NCBI RefSeq assembly: GCF_004353915.1
Contig: NZ_SMRP01000003.1
Location: forward strand, 434,001 to 498,000
Source of the DNA: Paraburkholderia silviterrae
GTDB taxonomy: Bacteria; Pseudomonadota; Gammaproteobacteria; Burkholderiales; Burkholderiaceae
Direction: 5' to 3'
DNA: 64,000 nt
The notes under the pieces were generated by a model. The model worked only from the letters and a program-made list of their open reading frames with translations, ran no database searches and had not been told where the DNA came from. The translations under genes were made by a program, and so were the position numbers. Of this stretch, positions 28,076 to 35,311 are shown piece after piece; position 1 is the stretch's first letter, and each line of letters starts with the position of its first letter.

Positions 28076-29641
28076 TCAGGCGGCCGCCGCGTCGGCGGCT
28101 GGCTGGACAGGTTCAAGACCGAAGTCTTCGGGGAAATAGTTCAGTGCGGAGATCACGGGATAGGGCGTCATGCCGCCCATCGCGCAGAGCGACCCGGACA
28201 CCATCGTGTCGCACAGATCGCGCAGCAGCGTGACCTGCTTTTCGGACGTATCGCCCTTGCGGATCTTCGCGATTACCTCGACGCCGCGCGTCGAGCCGAT
28301 CCGGCACGGCGTGCACTTGCCGCACGATTCGAGCGCGCAGAACTCCATCGCGTACTGGGCGAGGCCGGCGAGGTTCGCGGTGTCGTCGTGCACGACGAGG
28401 CCGCCGTGACCGACCACCGCCCCCACGGCCGCATACGCTTCGTAGTCCATGGGAATGTCCCACTGGCTCTCGGGCAGATACGTGCCGAGCGGGCCGCCCA
28501 CCTGCACGGCGCGCGCGGGGCGGCCGCTGGCGGTGCCGCCGCCGTAGTCGAACATCAGCTCGCGCAGTGTCACGCCGAACGCGATCTCCACGAGCCCGCC
28601 GCGCGCGATGTTGCCGGCGAGCTGGAACGGCAGGGTGCCGCGCGAGCGTCCCATGCCGAAGTCCTTGTAGTACGCCGCGCCCTTCGCGAAGATGATTGGC
28701 ACCGTGGCGAGCGTGATGACGTTGTTGATGACCGTCGGCTTGCCGTAGAGGCCGGCGAGCGCGGGCAACGGCGGCTTCGCGCGCACGATGCCGCGCTTGC
28801 CTTCGAGCGATTCGAGCAGCGCGGTTTCCTCGCCGCATACGTAGGCGCCGGCGCCCTTGGCGACGAACAGGTCGAAGCGCTTGCCGCTGCCGAGCACGTC
28901 GTCGCCGAGCCAGCCCTTGGCGCGCGCGCGGGCAATCGCCTCTTCGAGCGCGGCGATCGAATGCGGATACTCGCTGCGCACGTAGATGTAGCCGACGGTG
29001 GCGCCCACCGTGATGCCGGCGATCGCCATGCCTTCGATCAGCACGTAGGGGTCGCTTTCCATCACGAGGCGGTCGGAGAACGTGCCCGAGTCGCCTTCGT
29101 CAGCATTGCAGACGATGTACTTCTGGTCCGCCTGGGCCTGGGCGACGGTGCGCCACTTGATGCCGGCGGGGAAGGCCGCGCCGCCGCGTCCGCGCAGGCC
29201 CGATTCGACCAGCGCTTCGCAGGCTGCGGTGCCGGTCATGGCGAGCGCATTGCGCAGGCCTTCGAGCCCGCCATGCGCGACGTAGTCGTCGGTCGAGAGC
29301 GGGTCCGTGATGCCGATACGCGCGAACGTGAGACGCTGCTGCTTGCTCAGATACGGAATCTGCTCGACGAGGCCGACCGAGCGCGCATGCTGCGCGCCTT
29401 GCAGGAAGCCCGCATCGAAGAGACTCTTCACATCGGCTTCTTCGACGTTCGCATAGCCGACGCGCCCATCGGGCGTTTCGATCTCGACGAGCGGTTCGAG
29501 ATACAGCAGGCCGCGCGAGCCGTTGCGCACGAGCTCGATGGCCGTGCCGCGCGCGGCGGCTTCGCGTTCGATGGCGGCGGCGATGTCATCGGCGCCGAGC
29601 GCGAGCGCCGACGAATCGCGAGGAACATAAATGCGCGTCAT
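28076..29641 (-). CDS. fdsB: formate dehydrogenase beta subunit (FMN/NADH-binding)
   Basis: 521 residues, homologous to the NuoF/HoxF flavoprotein. Visible motifs are GLRGRGGAAFPAGIKW for NADH, a FMN segment around YIVCNADEGDSGTFSDR, AYVCGEETALLESLEG, and the [4Fe-4S] motif ESCGKCTPCRIGSTRG near residue 440. It takes electrons from FdsA and reduces NAD+. Its ATG overlaps the fdsG stop as ATGA at 29638-29641, so translation is coupled. Confidence 0.95.
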   Translation of the reverse strand: MTRIYVPRDSSALALGADDIAAAIEREAAARGTAIELVRNGSRGLLYLEPLVEIETPDGRVGYANVEEADVKSLFDAGFLQGAQHARSVGLVEQIPYLSKQQRLTFARIGITDPLSTDDYVAHGGLEGLRNALAMTGTAACEALVESGLRGRGGAAFPAGIKWRTVAQAQADQKYIVCNADEGDSGTFSDRLVMESDPYVLIEGMAIAGITVGATVGYIYVRSEYPHSIAALEEAIARARAKGWLGDDVLGSGKRFDLFVAKGAGAYVCGEETALLESLEGKRGIVRAKPPLPALAGLYGKPTVINNVITLATVPIIFAKGAAYYKDFGMGRSRGTLPFQLAGNIARGGLVEIAFGVTLRELMFDYGGGTASGRPARAVQVGGPLGTYLPESQWDIPMDYEAYAAVGAVVGHGGLVVHDDTANLAGLAQYAMEFCALESCGKCTPCRIGSTRGVEVIAKIRKGDTSEKQVTLLRDLCDTMVSGSLCAMGGMTPYPVISALNYFPEDFGLEPVQPAADAAAA

Positions 29642-30153
29642 ACAGCCTCCTCGGTACGGGCGACGGCGGCCACCGCTTTTGCCAGCAATGCGTCGAACTT
29701 TTGCGGGGTCACGCGTGCGTGCAGCGTGCCGTTGATCATCATGGCGGGCGAGAGCGCGCACTGGCCGAGGCAATAGACCGACTCCAGCTCGACTCCGCCT
29801 GCGTGGTCGTGCACTTGCTCGCTCGCGTGGCCGTGCTGCTTGAAGCGGCAGCCGGTATGCGCTTCGGCGTGCTGCGCGAGTGCCTCGCTGCCCATGCTGC
29901 GGCACGCCTCGGCACGGCACAGTTGCACGACGACGGGCGCGGGCGGCGCGGTACGGAAGTGGTGGTAGTAGGTGATGACGCCATGCACTTCGGCGCGCGA
30001 GAGGTTCAGCGCCTTCGAGAGCGGGGCGACCGCAGCGGGCGGCACGAAGCCGGCTTCATCCTGGATCGCATGCAGGATCGCGAGCAGCGTGCGGCCCGGC
30101 TGGGCATGGCGCCGTACGAGGTCGTCCGGCGCGCTGGCGGTTGTCTCATCCAC
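29638..30153 (-). CDS. fdsG: formate dehydrogenase gamma subunit ([2Fe-2S], NuoE-like)
   Basis: 171 residues with the thioredoxin-like [2Fe-2S] domain of NuoE. Four cysteines occur in LCRAEACRSMG and VYCLGQCALSPAMMING, and the N-terminal helical part has LAILHAIQDEAGFVP. It relays electrons between FdsA and FdsB. It is the first gene of the operon; AGGAG lies about 12 nt before the ATG. The promoter must lie in the 131-nt gap shared with the divergent regulator. Confidence 0.95.
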   Translation of the reverse strand: MDETTASAPDDLVRRHAQPGRTLLAILHAIQDEAGFVPPAAVAPLSKALNLSRAEVHGVITYYHHFRTAPPAPVVVQLCRAEACRSMGSEALAQHAEAHTGCRFKQHGHASEQVHDHAGGVELESVYCLGQCALSPAMMINGTLHARVTPQKFDALLAKAVAAVARTEEAV

Positions 30154-30284
30154 TGTAGAGCTCCTGCGGAGGCATATATGCGCTTGCTATTCATAAAGTG
30201 CGCACCTATGCTGGGGTTGTTTTCTTGTATGACCGAACAATAGGCCCGTAGAAAGGCGGACGCAATAGGAGGCGAGACTTCATA

Positions 30285-31370
30285 ATGATCAAGGTCGAGT
30301 GTCAGGCGCAACTGGTCGTGCGCGATGCGCAAGGCCGCGAGGCAAGCCTGACGGACGTCGTGCCGCTGCTCGCGCTCGTCGCTGAAGAAGGCAGCATTGC
30401 GCAGGCCGCGCAGCGTAAGGGTTTGTCCTATCGTCACGCGTGGGGCCTGTTGCGCGATCTGGAGGAGCGCCTGGGCGGCGCGCTGATCGCCAAGGCGCGT
30501 GGGCGCGGCTCCGTGCTCTCGGAGCTCGGCGTTGCGGTACTGCGCTCGCAGCGTCTGTGTGAGGAGCGCCTGTCCGGCAACCTGCAGGCGCTCGCGAGCG
30601 AAGTGGCGAGCGACCTCAACCGCTGGCTTGCACCCGACAGGCAGGACTTGCGCATCCACGCCTCGCACGGCTACGCGGTGGCGGCGCTGGTCACCGCGCT
30701 CGTGGCCGACCAGGTGCCCGTGGAGATCAAGTACCGCGACAGCGCCGACGCCATCACGGCGCTCGCGCGCGGCGAATGCGATCTGGCGGGCTTCCATCTG
30801 CCGCGCAGCGACTTTCGCGAAGCCTGCGCCGACGCCTACCGCAATTGGCTCGATCCGCAGCGCCACGTGCTGATTCACCTCACGCGCCGCAAACAGGGCC
30901 TCTTCGTCGGGCATGGCAACCCGCGCGGGATCGCCGGTCTCGCCGACCTCTCGCGCGGCGACATCCGTTTCGTGAACCGGCAGCCGGGCTCGGGCACGCG
31001 TCTCTTGATCGACTTGCTGCTCACGCGCGTGGGCGTCGATCCGGAGCGGGTGAACGGCTATGCCTCATCGGAGCTCACGCATTCGGCGATCGCGGCATTC
31101 GTCGCGAGCGGCATGGCCGACGTGGGCTTCGGCGTGGAGCCGGCAGCGCATCACTTCGGCCTCGATTTCATCCCGATCGCCGACGAGGACTACTTTTTCG
31201 CCTGCGAGCGCGCGCAACTGGAGCGCGAGCCTCTGGCGAGCGTGCTCCAGCTTCTGCGCGGTGCGCCGTTTCGCGAGTCGGTGGCGCAACTGGAGGGCTA
31301 CGATCCCGGAGAATGCGGCGCCATCGTGCCGCTGGGTGTTGGCTGGTCGGGGCAGGCGCAGGCGCGCTGA
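30285..31370 (+). CDS. ModE-like HTH regulator with substrate-binding (PBP) domain
   Basis: 361 residues. The N-terminal winged helix has LLALVAEEGSIAQAAQRKGLSYRHAWGLLRDLEERLGGAL, typical of ModE/LysR DNA-binding domains. After it comes a periplasmic-binding-like domain of the molybdate/tungstate class, with RQDLRIHASHGYAV, ARGECDLAGFHLP, VNRQPGSGTRLLIDLLL and FVASGMADVGFGVEPAA. Such proteins sense an oxyanion or a small ligand and control molybdenum enzymes. The gene is divergent from fdsGBAD with a 131-nt shared promoter region, so control of formate dehydrogenase is the natural inference. GGAGG lies 14 nt upstream of the start. The ligand is not provable from sequence. Confidence 0.85.
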   Translation: MIKVECQAQLVVRDAQGREASLTDVVPLLALVAEEGSIAQAAQRKGLSYRHAWGLLRDLEERLGGALIAKARGRGSVLSELGVAVLRSQRLCEERLSGNLQALASEVASDLNRWLAPDRQDLRIHASHGYAVAALVTALVADQVPVEIKYRDSADAITALARGECDLAGFHLPRSDFREACADAYRNWLDPQRHVLIHLTRRKQGLFVGHGNPRGIAGLADLSRGDIRFVNRQPGSGTRLLIDLLLTRVGVDPERVNGYASSELTHSAIAAFVASGMADVGFGVEPAAHHFGLDFIPIADEDYFFACERAQLEREPLASVLQLLRGAPFRESVAQLEGYDPGECGAIVPLGVGWSGQAQAR

Positions 31371-31410
31371 ATGGCAGGTCTTTGTAATACGAAGCAATAT
31401 GGCCGTAGGT

Positions 31411-31436
31411 CGGCGCTGCAGAGTGCGCCGCTTTTT
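31411..31436 (+). terminator. intrinsic terminator after the fds regulator
   Basis: CGGCGC (31411-31416) pairs with GCGCCG (31425-31430) over an 8-nt loop, followed by CTTTTT. It lies 40 bp after the regulator stop codon. Confidence 0.75.
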
Positions 31437-31499
31437 GTGATACTTTGGGCCGGTACTGGCTCCACTGTTTTGGATGCGCGTTGTACGCGCCGATCGACC

Positions 31500-31766
31500 A
31501 TGAAATTCTTGCTTAATGTTTGTATAGCTGCGGCGGCCGCTGCAGCGCTCTTTGCAACCGTCAACATTGCTTTCGCGCAGAATTCGCCGGGCGTGCCGGG
31601 TGGCATCCTCACCGACGAATTCAAGCTCAACGAGCATCCGCAAATGCCGTTCGCGGCATCGGCGCCTTCGAACAAGTATCAGAGCGGCAAGCCGTCGTCG
31701 ATGCGCAAGAAGGGCGATATGGGCGACCCGAACGGCTGTAATCTGCAGTGCCCGCAGGATAATTGA
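31500..31766 (+). CDS. small exported protein of unknown function
   Basis: 88 residues. The signal peptide MKFLLNVCIAAAAAAALFAT continues to a likely cleavage site at AFA-QN. The mature part of about 60 residues has NSPGVPGGILTDEFKLNEHP, a Ser/Lys-rich stretch and a C-terminal CNLQCPQDN with two cysteines that could form a disulfide. I do not recognise the family. It has its own terminator 16 bp downstream and a terminator upstream, so it is a separate transcription unit. The name and role remain open. Confidence 0.6.
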   Translation: MKFLLNVCIAAAAAAALFATVNIAFAQNSPGVPGGILTDEFKLNEHPQMPFAASAPSNKYQSGKPSSMRKKGDMGDPNGCNLQCPQDN

Positions 31767-31781
31767 TCTGCGGGATGGTTG

Positions 31782-31805
31782 GCGGCGCGAGAGCGCCGCA
31801 TTTTT
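31782..31805 (+). terminator. intrinsic terminator after the small exported protein
   Basis: GCGGCGC (31782-31788), loop GAGA, GCGCCGC (31793-31799), then ATTTTT. This is a compact 7-bp stem with a stable GNRA loop. Confidence 0.85.
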
Positions 31806-31843
31806 GCCAGCCGCTGCAATTGACGCGCGATTAAATCCGGGCG

Positions 31844-31890
31844 TTAAAAAAAGAAAACTCGCGAAGCTTTTGGGCTGTCGCGAGTTTTTA
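31844..31890 (-). terminator. intrinsic terminator of ssrA
   Basis: On the minus strand AAAACTCGCGA (31888-31878) pairs with TCGCGAGTTTT (31864-31854) across a 13-nt loop and is followed by CTTTTTTT. It begins about 20 nt beyond the tmRNA CCA end. Confidence 0.88.
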
Positions 31891-31908
31891 CTTTCTTTCA
31901 AGAAAATC

Positions 31909-32278
31909 TGGTGGAGCCGGCGGGAATCGAACCCGCGTCCAGAAGCAGTCCATAACCAGTTCTACATGCGTAGTTCTGTCATTTAATTTAACCGCAGCGA
32001 CGCGGACGAACACGCTGCGCTACGGCGATTCACTAGATTTTCGACTCTGGCGTCGTGACGCCGACAGAGCTTAACTGACGTATATGACCTCTGGCGGTAT
32101 TGCTACCGGTCTTGCGACACTAGCCCGTCAGTGAGCCAGGCAGAGGACGGCGGCCCTTAGGCTGCCAGTGCGAACGTTTCGTCGTTTGCAGTTACGTTTT
32201 TCCCATTGATTAACGAGGTGACGGGTCCTCGGCATGCCCTGATTACTTCATAACCCCTGTCGAAACCAGGTCGGCCCC
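31909..32278 (-). ncRNA. ssrA: transfer-messenger RNA (tmRNA)
   Basis: 370 nt. The 5' end GGGGCCG pairs with the 3' CGGCTCC before the encoded ACCA. The T-arm GTTCGATTCCCG-type segment gives the tRNA-Ala-like domain. The resume codon and tag reading frame run from 32189 down to 32157 and encode ANDETFALAA followed by TAA. The tmRNA rescues stalled ribosomes and marks truncated proteins for ClpXP/Lon. A GATAAT -10 element (32297-32292) lies just upstream, with a poor -35; the mature 5' end is made by RNase P. It is a one-piece tmRNA, not permuted. Confidence 0.98.
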
Positions 32279-32378
32279 GGGGTGGACACCCATTATCCCA
32301 TAGTTCGGCAGCGGAGGGTAACCGCATCCGGATCGAGGGCGCGTACGTCCAGTCTCTCGCCGGGCAAGGGCCGTGGTG

Positions 32379-33104
32379 TCAGGCGCGCCGGCCCACGCGC
32401 TGGAGCAGGGAGAAAAGCGTTGCGGCGGTGTCGGCCACGTAATCGGCATTCCATTGCGACGGCGGCTCGACGTTGCCGCAGTAGCCATAGGCCGCGGCGA
32501 TGGTCGCCATACCGGCTGCGTGGCCGGCCTGCACGTCGCGCAGGTCGTCGCCCACGTAGACCACGCGCTTCGCCTCGATGCCGAGCGCCTGGGCCGCATG
32601 CTGCAGCGGGGCGGGATGGGGCTTCGAGTAGGGCGTGGTGTCGCCGCTCACGACACAGGCCGCGCGCGTGTCCAGATGCATCAGCTTCACGAGCGGATCG
32701 GTCAGCCGCGCGACCTTGTTGGTGACGATGCCCCAGCGCACGCCGCGCGCGTCGAGGTCGTCGAGAACCGCGTCGATGCCCGGGAAGAGCGCCGTCTCGA
32801 CGCGCAGGTTGGCCGCGTAGTTGGCGAGGAACTCTTCGCGCATGGCGGCGAACTCGCGGTCGTCGGGGCCGACGCCAAATGCGCCCCCGATCAGGCCGCG
32901 CGCGCCCGCCGAGGCGAGTGGGCGCAGCTTCTCGTAGGGCGCAGGCGCGAGGCCGCGCGCATGGCGCATCTGGTTGACCGCGGCGGCGAGGTCGGGCGCC
33001 GTGTCGGCGAGCGTGCCGTCGAAGTCGAACAGCACGGCGTCGAACGCTTCGAGCGCCGCGCCTGGGCCCCGCAGGGGCGTATTTTCAAGCTGGGTCTGAG
33101 TCAT
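32379..33104 (-). CDS. gph: HAD-family phosphatase, phosphoglycolate phosphatase / MupP-like
   Basis: A 241-residue HAD hydrolase with the nucleophile motif VLFDFDGTLADTAPDL (residues about 24-39), motif II VTNKV, motif III near SKPHPAPL and the acidic VYVGDDLRD. Standard annotation is 2-phosphoglycolate phosphatase. It starts 24 bp after ubiG, and in pseudomonads the gene at this position by ubiG is mupP, the MurNAc-6-phosphate phosphatase of peptidoglycan recycling. That role is therefore an equal or better guess. Both functions are cytosolic. The enzyme class is certain; the substrate is not. Confidence 0.88.
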   Translation of the reverse strand: MTQTQLENTPLRGPGAALEAFDAVLFDFDGTLADTAPDLAAAVNQMRHARGLAPAPYEKLRPLASAGARGLIGGAFGVGPDDREFAAMREEFLANYAANLRVETALFPGIDAVLDDLDARGVRWGIVTNKVARLTDPLVKLMHLDTRAACVVSGDTTPYSKPHPAPLQHAAQALGIEAKRVVYVGDDLRDVQAGHAAGMATIAAAYGYCGNVEPPSQWNADYVADTAATLFSLLQRVGRRA

Positions 33105-33128
33105 GTCGGAGGAGGCGCGCGGGTGGCT

Positions 33129-33827
33129 TCAGGCGTCGCGCCGGCAGGCAATCATATAGTTGACGCTGGAGTCGTTCGACAGTGCGAAGCGGCGCGTGAG
33201 CGGGTTATAGGTGATGCCCTTGATTTCGGCCGGGCCCAGGCCGGCTTCGCGCGCGAAGCCCGCGAGCTCCGAAGGGCGAATGAAGCGCGCGTAATCGTGC
33301 GTGCCCTTGGGCAGCATCTGCGCGATGTACTCCGCGCCGATCACGGCAAGCAGGTATGACTTCACATTGCGGTTGAGCGTGGAGAAGAACACCCAGCCGC
33401 CCGGCTTCACGAGCGTCGCGCAGGCCTTCACCACGCTCAGTGGCTCCGGCACGTGCTCGAGCATTTCCATGCAGGTGACCACATCGAACGAAGCGGGCTC
33501 GCGCGCCGCAATCGCTTCGGCCGCAATCTCCTCGTATTCCACCGTAATCCCGCTTTCCAGACTGTGCAGGTCCGCGACGCCCAGCGCTTCGCTGGAGAGG
33601 TCGATGCCCTTTACGTTCGCGCCGAGGCCCGCCATCGATTCGGACAGGATGCCGCCGCCGCAGCCGATATCGAGCACGCGCTTTGCAGGCAGATGCGCAT
33701 GGCTATCGATCCAGCCAAGGCGAATGGGGTTCAGTTCGTGCAGCGGCTTGAATTCCGCGTTCGGGTCCCACCAGCGATGAGCGAGATCGCTGAATTTCTG
33801 CAGCTCGTGGGGATCGGCGTTGGTCAT
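33129..33827 (-). CDS. ubiG: bifunctional ubiquinone O-methyltransferase
   Basis: A 232-residue SAM-dependent methyltransferase performing both O-methylations of ubiquinone synthesis. Visible features are [26 protein letters not shown] motif [17 protein letters not shown] (residues about 52-67), [13 protein letters not shown] and the C-terminal [16 protein letters not shown]. The length is normal for UbiG. It leads the ubiG-gph pair. The 253-bp gap to ompA contains the ompA terminator. Confidence 0.95.
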   Translation of the reverse strand: MTNADPHELQKFSDLAHRWWDPNAEFKPLHELNPIRLGWIDSHAHLPAKRVLDIGCGGGILSESMAGLGANVKGIDLSSEALGVADLHSLESGITVEYEEIAAEAIAAREPASFDVVTCMEMLEHVPEPLSVVKACATLVKPGGWVFFSTLNRNVKSYLLAVIGAEYIAQMLPKGTHDYARFIRPSELAGFAREAGLGPAEIKGITYNPLTRRFALSNDSSVNYMIACRRDA

Positions 33828-34026
33828 GTCGGAGAGGCCTCTGGCGCGCCAGGGCCAGTGAGAATAAGTAAGCCCCGAGTATATAGGCGGGGGCGTGCGG
33901 CGGCAAAATGGGTGGCGATGCCATCGCCCTCAATGCCGGGAAGTTGTGCGCACGTTCGGCGGCAGATAGGGGCTATTGTCTGCGTGATACGAAACAAGCG
34001 GCGGAAAAAGCGACGCAGCAAGCGAA

Positions 34027-34055
34027 TAAAAAAAGCCCCGCCGAAGCGGGGCTTT
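34027..34055 (-). terminator. intrinsic terminator of the OmpA-family gene
   Basis: On the minus strand AAAGCCCCGC, loop TTCG, GCGGGGCTTT, then T's. This is a stable UUCG-capped stem, located 25 bp after the stop codon. Confidence 0.92.
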
Positions 34056-34080
34056 GAGACTTGCTGTCGCAGCTCGCAGA

Positions 34081-34734
34081 TTACTGTTGCGGTTGCTTCT
34101 GCGTGCCAACAACTTCGACTTCCACGCGGCGATCCGGTGCGAGGCAGGCGACGAGTTGCTTGTGGTTCTTCTGGTTGCAGCCAGTCGTAACCGGGTTGCG
34201 CTTGCCCTTGCCTTCCGTGTAGACGCGGTCGGCCGGAACGCCCTTGCTGACCAGGTACGACTTGACGGCTTGCGCACGGCGCAGCGACAGACGGTCGTTG
34301 TAGGCAGCCGAGCCGATGCGGTCGGTGTAGCCGGTCGCAACGATGACTTCGAGGTTCAGCGCCTGGGTCTTGCTTGCCAGATCGTCCAGCTTTTCCTTGC
34401 CAGCCGGCTTCAGGATAGCCTTGTCGAAGTCGAACAGGGCGTCAGCTTGATACGTGATCTTCTGGCTCGTGATTGCCGGCGGCGGCGGAGCGACCGGCGG
34501 TTGCGGTGCCTGGGCGACCAGGGCGCCATCGCACTTTGCGTTGGCGGTGGCCGGCGTCCAGAAAGCATCGCGCCAGCAAAGCTCGTTCGTGCCGTTCATC
34601 CACACGTATTCGCCGGTACCATTCACCCAGTTGTCATTGACGGCTTGTCGCGACGCCGGCACCGATTGTGCCTGAGCGGATGCAGCCACAACTGCGGTAG
34701 CTGCAATGAACGCGAGCTTTGAAAGTTTATTCAT
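34081..34734 (-). CDS. OmpA-family outer membrane/peptidoglycan-binding protein
   Basis: 217 residues. The signal peptide (MNKLSKLAFIAATAVVAASAQAQ) is followed by a short domain with GEYVWMNGTNELCWRDAFWTPATA and CDG, a Pro linker (PQPPVAPPPP) and a C-terminal OmpA domain (TYQADALFDFDKAILKP, ATGYTDRIGSAAYNDRLSLRRAQAV). The OmpA domain binds peptidoglycan. The N-terminal part is too short for a beta-barrel, so it is not a classical porin-like OmpA. The strong ribosome site (AGGAGA) and UUCG terminator suggest high expression. Homologues in Burkholderia are abundant outer-membrane proteins. Confidence 0.9.
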   Translation of the reverse strand: MNKLSKLAFIAATAVVAASAQAQSVPASRQAVNDNWVNGTGEYVWMNGTNELCWRDAFWTPATANAKCDGALVAQAPQPPVAPPPPAITSQKITYQADALFDFDKAILKPAGKEKLDDLASKTQALNLEVIVATGYTDRIGSAAYNDRLSLRRAQAVKSYLVSKGVPADRVYTEGKGKRNPVTTGCNQKNHKQLVACLAPDRRVEVEVVGTQKQPQQ

Positions 34735-35311
34735 ATTTCTCCTCTCGAAATTGAGATTACCGCAGGTTTACTGCGAGCCATATGACGAAGACTAGTCATA
34801 CATTGCTCGAAGTATAACATTGGCGAGTTGTGAGACACGTCTTGTGTAGACTTCGAGCGGTGTCTAACTTTGTGCGTTGGCATTTTGCCATATCGTTCCC
34901 GTCCGACGATAAAAAAAATCCGCCCCTTTCATTGGGGCTCGTCGAATGTGGTACACCCGCAACAAAAAGTTCCCGCTCGATCTCCTGGTAGTGTGCCTGG
35001 TTGATGGAGGAGTGCAAGGTGTCTTTTAGCGGGTGCTGCGCTTTATCACGCAAAAGTTCCCCGGACTTCGTTGGCGCATGATATTTGCCGGTGCGCTTGA
35101 CCCGCTTTGCGCCGTTTTGAGCCGCTCGGGCTCACCCCACTAATAGGTATACGCACACGGCGCCCAGGGGGCGGGCAGGGGCTCCGCGCATGATAGAATC
35201 ATAAGATTGCGCTGCGTCTGCGGCGCCCATGCGACAGCAGGGCGCGTTGCGCGGCTCGTCCGGCCTGCAGGCTAGCCGGGCAGTCTCGTGTGCCCGACAA
35301 CGACATCGATA
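34735..35311. other. divergent intergenic region ompA-gyrA
   Basis: 577 bp with no convincing gene. On the ompA side a TATACT element (minus strand, about 34822-34817) could be a -10. A weak stem GCCCC/GGGGC followed by GGA and T8 (minus strand, about 34938-34909) looks like a poor terminator with no obvious gene before it. The half near gyrA holds the gyrA promoter. A short minus-strand frame (34796-35053) has no recognisable homology. Confidence 0.5.
35191..35199 (+). promoter_or_regulatory. probable gyrA promoter, extended -10
   Basis: TGATAGAAT is an extended -10 (TG-N-TAGAAT) 113 nt before the gyrA ATG. No good -35 is seen 17 nt upstream, which is common with extended -10 elements. A second candidate -35, TTGACC, lies at 35097-35102 but lacks a partner. 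Confidence 0.5.

Noticed and set aside
31909..31960. tRNA gene suggested by the T-arm and CCA
   Set aside because: It is the 3' end of tmRNA; there is no anticodon arm, and the tag frame and 5' half are present.
34796..35053. 85-codon minus-strand frame in the ompA-gyrA gap
   Set aside because: No ribosome site, no recognisable homology, odd composition, and it overlaps the likely ompA promoter.
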